From a virus: a stretch of DNA of 23,035 bases. The stretch is from IMG/VR virus record IMGVR_UViG_3300025671_000562, positions 1-23,035 of that record; one strand, given 5' to 3'. The position numbers were made by a program, and so were the translations under genes. Numbering within the stretch: the first letter of the stretch is position 1; each line of letters starts with the position of its first letter. Under the pieces are notes generated by a model that saw nothing but the letters and a program-made list of their open reading frames with translations, did not search any database and had not been told where the DNA came from. Positions 1 to 7,461 of this stretch are shown piece after piece.

Positions 1-710
1 CAGTAACTGCAGTTTTAAAAACTAGCAGACATTCGGACACTCCTCAAATAGATACACCTCACTCAAGAAGAAGAGTATCTCTTGCGGATTACGAATTTGC
101 TGATCTTATTGATCAACAAGACAAAGTTAGACTCTTAATTGATCCAACTTCATCTTACGCTCAAGCCGCTGCTATGGCAATGGGAAGAGCAATGGATGAT
201 GTGATTATAACAGCTGCAAGTGCTACTGCTTTCACAGGTGAAACTGGTGCAACTTCAACTGCTGCTCAAACTGCAATCGCTGCAGGTGGAGCTGGTTTAA
301 CAATTGCAAAATTAAGAACTGCTAAGCAGACTTTTGATCTAGCAAGTGTTGATCCTTCAATTCCAAGACACATTGTCGTGGGACCAGAGCAAATCACAAA
401 TCTTTTATCAACAACTGAAGTAACAAGTTCAGATTTCAATACTGTAAAAGCATTAGTACAGGGTGAAATTGACTCGTTCCTTGGGTTTAAATTTACTGTA
501 TCAAACAGACTTGCAAAATCTGGTAATGACAGAACTTGCATAGCTTTCGCACAGGATGGAATCACTCTTGCGATTGGTAAAGACGTATCAGCTAGAATAG
601 ACGAAAGAGCAGACAAATCTTACGCTACTCAAGTATACTACTGCCAATCAATCGGTGCTACTAGAATGGAAGAAGCAAAAGTTCTTGGTATAGTATGTCA
701 AGAAGCATAA
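1..710 (+). CDS. Major capsid protein, 5'-truncated by window edge
   Basis: The reading frame is open from the first complete codon (position 3) to TAA at 708-710, so about 235 C-terminal residues are visible and the start lies upstream. The internal ATG at 174 is not the start, because strong coding sequence precedes it. The visible part includes a stretch with DYEFADLIDQQD followed by an Ala/Met-rich helix, which I recognise from the podoviral capsid family often annotated Phage_capsid_2 and common in pelagiphages. The product would form the icosahedral shell. A strong Shine-Dalgarno (SD) for the next gene follows directly, as expected in a virion operon. Family assignment is from memory of the motif and from gene order. 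Confidence 0.85.
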   Translation, partial: VTAVLKTSRHSDTPQIDTPHSRRRVSLADYEFADLIDQQDKVRLLIDPTSSYAQAAAMAMGRAMDDVIITAASATAFTGETGATSTAAQTAIAAGGAGLTIAKLRTAKQTFDLASVDPSIPRHIVVGPEQITNLLSTTEVTSSDFNTVKALVQGEIDSFLGFKFTVSNRLAKSGNDRTCIAFAQDGITLAIGKDVSARIDERADKSYATQVYYCQSIGATRMEEAKVLGIVCQEA

Positions 711-725
711 TAGGAGGATATATAT

Positions 726-1172
726 ATGGCTAATTCGGTACAATACGCAAAAACTGTAGATACACCTTCTGTTAAGATAAGTACGACAGAACTACATGGT
801 AGAGTTAGAGTTGCTTACGCAGATTTTACTGCGGCAGGTGCTCAAGAAACTATCAATATGTTCAAGCTACCAGACGGTGCTAGAATAATTGGTGGAAGAG
901 TAAATCATGCAGCTCTAGGTTCAAGTACAACTCTATCAATAGGTCATGCAGCATACGTTAATGCAGCAGGAACTACTGTAGCGTTAGATGTGGATGAATA
1001 CAAAGCAGCTGCTGCTTCAACTTCACTTACATCTTTTAACATTGCTGCTACTACAGCATTGGGTGAAAACTCAGTTGTAGACGCACCAGAAGGTTTGGTT
1101 GTTACAGCAACTACAGCTGGAGCAAATGCAACTGGACTTATTACAGTTCAGATGACATACGTTCTAGACTAA
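726..1172 (+). CDS. Capsid-associated (possible decoration) protein
   Basis: The 148-residue product follows the capsid gene by 15 nt and has a canonical SD (AGGAGG) ahead of the ATG. It has no Cys, is rich in Ala, Thr, Ser and Val, and looks all-beta, with alternating hydrophobic residues and the motif LPDGARIIGG near residue 50. Small beta-rich proteins directly after the capsid gene in marine podoviruses are usually virion proteins, such as head decoration or head fibre proteins. I do not recognise a named family with certainty. The decoration role is inferred from position, size and composition; a minor structural protein of other function is equally possible. Confidence 0.6.
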   Translation: MANSVQYAKTVDTPSVKISTTELHGRVRVAYADFTAAGAQETINMFKLPDGARIIGGRVNHAALGSSTTLSIGHAAYVNAAGTTVALDVDEYKAAAASTSLTSFNIAATTALGENSVVDAPEGLVVTATTAGANATGLITVQMTYVLD

Positions 1173-1181
1173 TAAAAATTT

Positions 1182-1213
1182 TAGGGGGTGGAAGCGAGAG
1201 TGGAAACCCCCTA
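1182..1213 (+). other. Stem-loop just upstream of the 1220 start codon
   Basis: TAGGGGGT (1182-1189) pairs perfectly with ACCCCCTA (1206-1213), an 8-bp G/C-rich stem enclosing a 16-nt purine-rich loop with two GTGGAA/TGGAA-like copies. It stands out in AT-rich sequence. No U tract follows, so it is not a standard intrinsic terminator. It ends six bases before the ATG at 1220 and could serve as an mRNA processing or stabilising element or a translational control element. Confidence 0.5.
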
Positions 1214-1219
1214 GAGTGC

Positions 1220-1420
1220 ATGAAGAAGATACAAGATTTAAAACCTGTAATACATTTTAAAAAAGATAATTATGTATATAGGTATGTGTTAGTAGATAGG
1301 TTTAAACATGATACTAAATATCATTATGGCTTTGATGCTAAAGCAGAAAAAACTGAAGCAGAAATATTTGCTTTAGAAAAAGATAGACAGATAAGGCGTA
1401 AGTATATTATAAGGAAGTAG
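1220..1420 (+). CDS. Small basic protein of unknown function
   Basis: This 66-residue product is rich in Lys, Arg and Tyr and starts at an ATG six bases downstream of a strong hairpin. There is no clear SD, so translation may depend on that structure. The stop is one base before the next ATG. It has no membrane segment or recognisable motif. It sits between the capsid-associated gene and the tail adaptor, where some phages carry a head-tail connector or small virion component. I do not recognise the family and assign no function. Confidence 0.6.
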   Translation: MKKIQDLKPVIHFKKDNYVYRYVLVDRFKHDTKYHYGFDAKAEKTEAEIFALEKDRQIRRKYIIRK

Positions 1421-1421
1421 T

Positions 1422-2003
1422 ATGGCATCAACAGTAGAAATTTGTAACGGAGCATTAAATCAACTAGGTGCAACAACTATACTTTCACTTACAGAAGATT
1501 CAAAAAACGCTAGACTTTGCAATCAAAGATATACTCAAGTAAGAGATGGTGTGTTTAGATCACACCCTTGGAATTGTTTACAAAAAAGAATTGAACTTGC
1601 TGCAGACACTACAGCTCCTGCATGGGGTTTTAGTTTTGCTTACACATTACCTTCAGATTGTTTAAGACTACTTAGAATATTAGATTATGATTCTAATTAC
1701 AAAGTAGAAGGTAGAAAAATATTATCTAATACATCTAGTATGAAAATATTATATGTTTCTAGAGTTACTGATGCTAATGAGTATGATGAACTATTAAGAG
1801 AAACATTATCTGCTGCATTAGGTGCTGACATTGCTTTTGGAGTTACATCAAATAATCAAACAGCTCAAAATATGTATCAACTATTTCAAGATAAATTAAA
1901 AGATGCTAGATTTGTAGATTCAACTGAAGGTCAAAATGTTGAACAAGATTTAGGTATGACAGATGTTATAGACGCAGGTACATTTATTAACTCAAGGTTT
2001 TAA
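1422..2003 (+). CDS. Tail tubular protein A (T7 gp11-like adaptor)
   Basis: The 193-residue product has the hallmark N-terminus of podoviral tail tubular protein A: ICNGALNQLGA at residues 7-17, then a Tyr/Arg-rich helix and a HPW motif at 48-50. The length matches T7 gp11 (about 196 residues). In T7 this protein forms a 12-subunit ring that joins the portal to the nozzle. An SD-like AAGGAAG precedes the ATG, and the tail tubular B gene starts two bases after the stop, so the pair are probably co-translated. The family call is firm from motif, size and neighbour order. Confidence 0.92.
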   Translation: MASTVEICNGALNQLGATTILSLTEDSKNARLCNQRYTQVRDGVFRSHPWNCLQKRIELAADTTAPAWGFSFAYTLPSDCLRLLRILDYDSNYKVEGRKILSNTSSMKILYVSRVTDANEYDELLRETLSAALGADIAFGVTSNNQTAQNMYQLFQDKLKDARFVDSTEGQNVEQDLGMTDVIDAGTFINSRF

Positions 2004-2005
2004 TA

Positions 2006-4570
2006 ATGGCTAGAGTTGCAGTTCAATTAACGAACTTTACAGGCGGTGAGTTATCTCCAAGATTAGATGGTAGAAACGATTTAGCAAAGTATGCTTCTGG
2101 TTGCTCAACCTTAGAAAACTTAGTTGTCTATCCACATGGCTCAGCAGCTCGTAGACCGGGTACAAACTTTGTAGCTGAAGTTGCAGACAGTACAAAAAAA
2201 ACAAGACTAATTCCTTTTGAATTTTCTACAACACAAACTTATATGCTTGAGTTTTCAAATTTAAAAATTAGAGTATTTAAAGATAATGGTGCTGTACTAG
2301 AAGGAGATAAAACTATATCTGCAATTACTAAAGCTAATCCTGCTGTAGTAACTGCAACTTCACATGGATATTCAAATGGTGATGAAGTATTAATTAGTGG
2401 TGTCGGAGGTATGACAGAGGTTAATGGTAAAAGATTTTTAGTTGCAGACAAAACTACTAATACATTTGAATTACAAGACAAAGATGGAACTGATATAAAT
2501 AGTTCTGGATTTACTACTTATACTTCTGGTGGTGTATCAAATAAAGTTTTTGAAATAACAACACCTTATTTAGAAGCAGAATTATTTGATTTAAAATTTG
2601 CACAATCTGCAGACGTTATGTATATTTGTCATCCTAATCATGAAGTAGAAAAATTATCTAGAACAGGTCATACATCATGGAGTTTAACAGATGTAGATTT
2701 TACTAAAGGACCATTCTTAGACCCAAACACTACAGCAACAACATTAACTCCATCAAGTGCTTCAACAGGATCAAGAACTATTACAGCAAGTGCTACTACT
2801 GGAATAAATGGTGGGTCTGGATTTTTAGCAACAGATGTTGGTAGACAAATACATTTTAATTCTGGTTATGGAATTATTACAGGAAGAACAAACACAACAG
2901 AGATAACTGTAAATGTAACTACAGCTTTTACTAATGCTAACGCAATTACTAATTGGTTTCTTGGAGCATTTTCAGACACTACAGGTCATCCCTCTTGCGT
3001 AACTTTTTTTGAACAAAGATTAGTTTTTGCTGCAACATTAAATAATCCACAAACAGTTTATTTTTCAAAGTCTGGTGATTATGAAAATATGGATGCTAAT
3101 CTTGGTGGAACGATTGCAGATGATGATGCTATTATTTATACGATTGCGTCTAACCAAGTAAATGCTATTCGTTTCATGACAGCAACAAGAACTTTAATTA
3201 TTGGTACAGCAGGTGGTGAGTTTGCAGTATCTGGAGGTGGTACAGATAATGCTATTACTCCAACAAACATATTAATTAAAAAACAATCTAACCATGGTGC
3301 AGCTAACGTAGATGCTATAGCTGTAGGTAACGCTACATTATTCTTGCAACGTGCTAGAAGAAAAATTAGAGAACTAGCCTTTAACTTTGATGTTGATGGT
3401 TATGTAGCTCCAGACATGACAATCCTTGCAGAACACATTACTGAAGGTGGTTTAACACAAGTTGCATACCAACAAGAACCTAATCAAATTATTTATGCAA
3501 CAAGAGAAGATGGAGAGTTAGTTGGCTTAACATATCAAAGAGAGCAACAAGTAACAGCTTGGCACAGACATATATTTGGTGGGAGATTTGGTATAGCAAC
3601 ATTAACAGTTTCTGATTATGCAAACATTGCAAATGGAACTAAATTAACTTTAACAAAATCAGATGGTACAACTGTAGACTTTAATTCTACAACAGGAACT
3701 GCTGGAACTAATGAATTTAAAACTGAAACTAACAACAATACTACAGCAACCAATTTAAAAACTGCAATCAATGCTCACGCTAATTTTACTGCAACAGTAT
3801 CTAGTGCAGTAGTTACAATTACAGAAACAGCACATGAAGCGACAGGATATTTAACAATTAAAAGTTTTGACAGTACAAGATTAACTGCAACAAGCGAAGG
3901 TAAAGCAATGGTAGATAGTGTAGCTGTTATTCCTACAGATGATAAAGAATATCAAACATGGGTAATTGTTAAAAGAACAATAGATGGTACTACTAAAAGA
4001 TATGTTGAATATTTAAACGAACTTGACTTTGATGAAACAGATAACACATCATTTAATTTTTTAGATAGTGCATTAAGTTATAGTGGTAGTGCTGCAACAA
4101 CTATTTCTGGATTAGCACACCTTGAAGGTCAAGTGGTTGCTATATTAGCAGATGGTGCAACTCATCCAAACAAAACTGTAAATGGTAGTGGTGAAATTAC
4201 TTTAGATCGTTCAGCAAAAAATGTTAAAGTAGGTTTAGCTTTTACATCTTTACTACAAACAATGAGACTAGATGCTGGATCACAAAATGGTACATCACAA
4301 GGTAAGACTAAAAGAATATATGATATTACAGTAAGAATGTATGAAAGTATTGGTATAGAGGTTGGACCAGATCTTTCGAACATGGAAAGAATACCATTTA
4401 GAAGTTCTGCTGACTTAATGGATGAAGGTATACCTCCATTTACAGGAGATAAAGAAGTAGAATTTAGAGGAAACTACGAGACAGATGGCTTTATTTTTGT
4501 TAGACAAACACAACCTTTACCTTTTACAATTTTATCGTTATACCCAAGGTTAGTAACTAATGATGGATAA
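2006..4570 (+). CDS. Tail tubular protein B (T7 gp12-like nozzle)
   Basis: The 854-residue product begins with the family signature NFTGGELSPRLDGR (10-23) and has GSAARRPGT at 45-53, typical of gp12-like tail nozzle proteins. Residues about 107-181 resemble the FCCH-like beta insertion seen in many phage tail proteins (HGYSNGDEVLI, then VNGKRFLV). Residues about 528-634 look like another inserted Thr/Asn-rich beta domain between HIFGG and VDSVAVIP, segments I expect to be nearly adjacent in shorter homologues. The C-terminus ends in the usual PFTILSLYPRL. The protein would form the tail tube through which DNA leaves. It overlaps the next gene by 11 bases. Confidence 0.92.
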   Translation: MARVAVQLTNFTGGELSPRLDGRNDLAKYASGCSTLENLVVYPHGSAARRPGTNFVAEVADSTKKTRLIPFEFSTTQTYMLEFSNLKIRVFKDNGAVLEGDKTISAITKANPAVVTATSHGYSNGDEVLISGVGGMTEVNGKRFLVADKTTNTFELQDKDGTDINSSGFTTYTSGGVSNKVFEITTPYLEAELFDLKFAQSADVMYICHPNHEVEKLSRTGHTSWSLTDVDFTKGPFLDPNTTATTLTPSSASTGSRTITASATTGINGGSGFLATDVGRQIHFNSGYGIITGRTNTTEITVNVTTAFTNANAITNWFLGAFSDTTGHPSCVTFFEQRLVFAATLNNPQTVYFSKSGDYENMDANLGGTIADDDAIIYTIASNQVNAIRFMTATRTLIIGTAGGEFAVSGGGTDNAITPTNILIKKQSNHGAANVDAIAVGNATLFLQRARRKIRELAFNFDVDGYVAPDMTILAEHITEGGLTQVAYQQEPNQIIYATREDGELVGLTYQREQQVTAWHRHIFGGRFGIATLTVSDYANIANGTKLTLTKSDGTTVDFNSTTGTAGTNEFKTETNNNTTATNLKTAINAHANFTATVSSAVVTITETAHEATGYLTIKSFDSTRLTATSEGKAMVDSVAVIPTDDKEYQTWVIVKRTIDGTTKRYVEYLNELDFDETDNTSFNFLDSALSYSGSAATTISGLAHLEGQVVAILADGATHPNKTVNGSGEITLDRSAKNVKVGLAFTSLLQTMRLDAGSQNGTSQGKTKRIYDITVRMYESIGIEVGPDLSNMERIPFRSSADLMDEGIPPFTGDKEVEFRGNYETDGFIFVRQTQPLPFTILSLYPRLVTNDG

Positions 4571-5024
4571 TATGTTATATATAGTACCCTACACAGCTGA
4601 ACATGGAAAATTTATTTTATCTCAACAAATGAATCATAAAGTATTAGAAGTAGATAGACATTACATTAATGTTGATGGTGATGCTAAAAACTTAGTACAA
4701 GATCATTTAGCATTTACTGGTATTATTAATGATAAACCTATTTTTGCTGCAGGAATGAAAATGGTTTGGGGTCAAGTTGCTGAAGGTTGGGTTATAGCAA
4801 CAAATGAAATGTGGAAATATCCATTAAGTATTGCTAAAGCAATTAAAAAAGATTTTGCTAGAGTTGCTAAAGAAAATAATATTACTAGAGTTCAATCTGC
4901 AATTAGAAAAGATTTTAAAGAAGGTTTAAGATTTGCAGAGTGGTTAGGTTTAGAAAAAGAAGGTCTGATGAGAAAATGGGGTTTTGATGGCTCAGACCAA
5001 TATATGTATGCGAGGTTATTCTAA
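4560..5024 (+). CDS. T7 gp13-like / GNAT-fold protein
   Basis: This 154-residue product lies exactly where T7 gp13 lies, between the nozzle and the first ejection protein. Podoviral gp13-like proteins of this size are known to have a GNAT-like fold. The sequence alternates strands and helices in a GNAT-like way (GWVIATNEMWKYP near the centre, a long basic helix, then RFAEWLGLEKEGLMRKWG). I see no convincing acetyl-CoA P-loop, so enzymatic activity is doubtful. In T7 gp13 is needed for virion morphogenesis. There are two in-phase ATGs (4560, 4563); the start overlaps the nozzle gene's stop. The end overlaps the next ATG (TAATG). Confidence 0.7.
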   Translation: MMDNMLYIVPYTAEHGKFILSQQMNHKVLEVDRHYINVDGDAKNLVQDHLAFTGIINDKPIFAAGMKMVWGQVAEGWVIATNEMWKYPLSIAKAIKKDFARVAKENNITRVQSAIRKDFKEGLRFAEWLGLEKEGLMRKWGFDGSDQYMYARLF

Positions 5025-5461
5025 TGGGATGGGTCGCACCTTTAGTTTCTGTAGCAGCAGCACAACAAGCATCAGCAACAGGTAAATACAATCAAGCTGT
5101 TCAAGAAAGAAATGCTGTAATTGCAGAACAAGAAGCTGGTCAAATAGAAAAACAAAATGAATTTGATCTTGCTAGATTTGATCAAAAATTTACACAGCTT
5201 CAAGGTGAGACAACAGTTAAAATTTTAAAATCTGGTGCTAGTTTAGAAGGATCTGGTTTAAGAATAAAAAGATATAATGCTGAACAAGCTGAAATAGAAA
5301 AAGATATTATAACTTTTAATTCTAAAGTTGCACAATCAAGAAAAATGGAACAAGCTAATTTTGCTCGTATGAATGGTCAACTTGCAAGAATGGAAGCAAG
5401 ACAAGCAGAACTTGGATATTATGCACAAGCAGGTCAAAGTTTAATGACTAACTATGGATAA
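5024..5461 (+). CDS. Internal virion protein, gp14-like
   Basis: The 145-residue product starts at TAATG overlap with the preceding stop. The N-terminus has a short hydrophobic Val/Ala/Gln-rich stretch (VAPLVSVAAAQQ) followed by one long, Gln/Glu/Arg/Lys-rich helical region. This layout matches gp14-like ejection proteins, which leave the capsid at infection and form a pore in the outer membrane. Size (T7 gp14 is 196 residues) and gene order agree. The sequence alone does not show the pore role; that is inferred from family position. Confidence 0.75.
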   Translation: MGWVAPLVSVAAAQQASATGKYNQAVQERNAVIAEQEAGQIEKQNEFDLARFDQKFTQLQGETTVKILKSGASLEGSGLRIKRYNAEQAEIEKDIITFNSKVAQSRKMEQANFARMNGQLARMEARQAELGYYAQAGQSLMTNYG

Positions 5462-5463
5462 CT

Positions 5464-5682
5464 ATGAGAAATTATAAATCAGAATATAAAAACTACCACT
5501 CTAAACCAAAACAAAAAAAGAATAGAGCTAGTAGAAATGGTGCAAGAAGAATTATGAAAAAAAAACTTGGTAATAGTATATTGGGTAAAGATATAGATCA
5601 TAAAGATAGAAACCCTAGAAATAATAGTAGAAGTAATTTAAGAGTAAGATCTAAATCTTCTAACAGATCAAGGAATAAATAA
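5464..5682 (+). CDS. Small HNH-like protein
   Basis: The 72-residue product is very basic. Its second half carries DHKDRNPRNNSRSNL (45-59), matching the beta-beta-alpha metal core of HNH nucleases (DH pair, then Asn residues) common in small phage HNH proteins. The usual final His is replaced, with Asn 67 as the closest candidate. It interrupts the ejection-protein gene run, starts 2 bases after one stop and overlaps the next ATG. It could be a free-standing homing-type endonuclease or a domesticated DNA-binding protein. Activity is not certain because only the core is present and there is no separate targeting domain. Confidence 0.7.
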   Translation: MRNYKSEYKNYHSKPKQKKNRASRNGARRIMKKKLGNSILGKDIDHKDRNPRNNSRSNLRVRSKSSNRSRNK

Positions 5683-7460
5683 TGCCAAAAATACCTACAT
5701 TTACATCAACTGCTACACCAACAACACAAGTTGGCTCTGTTGCTAGTAATTTAAAATTATCACCTACTCAAACTATGGCTTCTGCATTACTACCTGCTGC
5801 TCAAGCTATAGATAGTTTTTATGTTAAACAAAGAGATAATAATGAAAAGCTAGAAGCAAAACAAAAATTTTATGAAATGAAAGCTGAATCTGACAAAATT
5901 CAAAAAAGTCAATCAAAAAATCCAGATGAATTAAGTGCAGTAAATACTTATAATCAAGAATTTGGTCAATATAGAAAACAACAATTATCACAAATACAAA
6001 ATAAAAGAGTAAAAAAAAAATTAGAATTATTGTTAGATTCTGATCAAGCTGAAAGTGTTTACAAAGTAAAATCAAATTCATTTAAAGCATTTGAACAGGA
6101 AAGTTTATCTGTTTATAACACAGAACAAAATACTTTAGCTTCTGAATATTCTTTAGCTGACAACCCAAAAATAAAACAAATTAAAAAACAAAATAGAATA
6201 GAATCTGCTATTGAATTTGCAAATATGCAAGAAATGGGTAAGCCATGGTTAGATAAAGAAATACAAACTATTAATACAGATAGTGCAATATTTGATGCAG
6301 ATGTTGCTATTGCAAATGGCAATTATAATAAAGCAAAAGAAATATTACTTACAGCAAAAAATGTAGATGCTGAAGAAATGCAAAAAAGAATTATAACAAT
6401 AGAAAAACAAAAAATAGAATATGATGCCACAGGTTTTGGTGTTCAACAAATATTAGAAGGAAAAAATCCTTTAATTGGTGAACCAATAAAAGGTACTACA
6501 GATCAAAAAATATTAAATGCAGCAGATAATTATTTATTTGGTGTAGCAGAAAAAAACAAATTAAATGAAGAGAAAACATTTGCTGTTGTCGATGATGCTT
6601 TTGCTAAAGTAGGATTAGTATCACCAAGATATGAAGAAACAATAGAAGCTGGATTTACTGCTGGATCAGCTACAACTTTTGACTCACCTTCCGATATTCC
6701 AGATGTTTTAATTCAAGCAGTTAAAGCAGCAGAAACAGCAGATCAATTAGGAAGATTAAATCTTTATACAACAGATGAACAAGAAATATTTTTTCAAAAC
6801 ATAATTGTTTCAAAACAAATCCTTGGATTAAATGATTTTGATGCAATTAAAAATGCAAAAAATATTCAAATGAATTATGACAAAGCTGTTTTTACTGGAG
6901 CATCAAAAGCAAGAAATAGAACTCTTGCATTAATAGAAACTGATTTTAAAAAAACAAATGCAACAAATATTGGAGAAGTTAAAGGTTATGCTAATAAACT
7001 TTTTGATATGTATGTTGCAAGTAATATAAATCCAAAAATAGCACAAACAAAAGTTATATCAGATTTAGATAAAAATTTACAAATAATAGATGGTTATGCT
7101 TACATGAAAAGAAATATAGATTCTTTTAAATCTATTGGTGGATTAGATCAAGTTAAACCAATGAAAGAATATATTATTAAAAATCAAATGACAGATGAAG
7201 ATCCAGATGATTTTTATTTAAGATATAATGATGGTGGTATATTTGAAATAAGATCAAGATTAGATGAATCTACAGTTTATGATAACGATAATAATCCTAT
7301 GATCTATTATGCAAAAGATTTATTTGCTCTTAATCAAGAAAGAGAATCTGAAGGTAGAGGTATTATTAAAAAAGGAACTATAGAATTACAAGCAGAAAAA
7401 ACAGAAAATAAAGAAAAAAATGCTGATAATTTAGGTTTACTTGATATAGAGGGATCTTAG
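5682..7460 (+). CDS. Internal virion protein, gp15-like
   Basis: The 592-residue product is strongly Lys/Glu/Gln/Asn-rich and predicted mostly helical, with coiled-coil-like stretches around residues 50-140. There is no signal peptide or membrane segment. T7 gp15 is 747 residues, similarly helical, and forms the periplasmic tunnel of the DNA ejection machine. The gene sits directly after gp14-like and HNH-like genes and one base before the gp16-like gene. Sequence similarity to gp15 is not evident by eye, so the call rests on order, size and composition. Confidence 0.7.
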   Translation: MPKIPTFTSTATPTTQVGSVASNLKLSPTQTMASALLPAAQAIDSFYVKQRDNNEKLEAKQKFYEMKAESDKIQKSQSKNPDELSAVNTYNQEFGQYRKQQLSQIQNKRVKKKLELLLDSDQAESVYKVKSNSFKAFEQESLSVYNTEQNTLASEYSLADNPKIKQIKKQNRIESAIEFANMQEMGKPWLDKEIQTINTDSAIFDADVAIANGNYNKAKEILLTAKNVDAEEMQKRIITIEKQKIEYDATGFGVQQILEGKNPLIGEPIKGTTDQKILNAADNYLFGVAEKNKLNEEKTFAVVDDAFAKVGLVSPRYEETIEAGFTAGSATTFDSPSDIPDVLIQAVKAAETADQLGRLNLYTTDEQEIFFQNIIVSKQILGLNDFDAIKNAKNIQMNYDKAVFTGASKARNRTLALIETDFKKTNATNIGEVKGYANKLFDMYVASNINPKIAQTKVISDLDKNLQIIDGYAYMKRNIDSFKSIGGLDQVKPMKEYIIKNQMTDEDPDDFYLRYNDGGIFEIRSRLDESTVYDNDNNPMIYYAKDLFALNQERESEGRGIIKKGTIELQAEKTENKEKNADNLGLLDIEGS

Positions 7461-7461
7461 T

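Noticed and set aside
5824-6081. Hydrophobic minus-strand frames opposite the gp15-like gene
   Set aside because: Phe/Leu-rich shadow of Lys/Glu-rich coding sequence on the other strand; no SD and no context.
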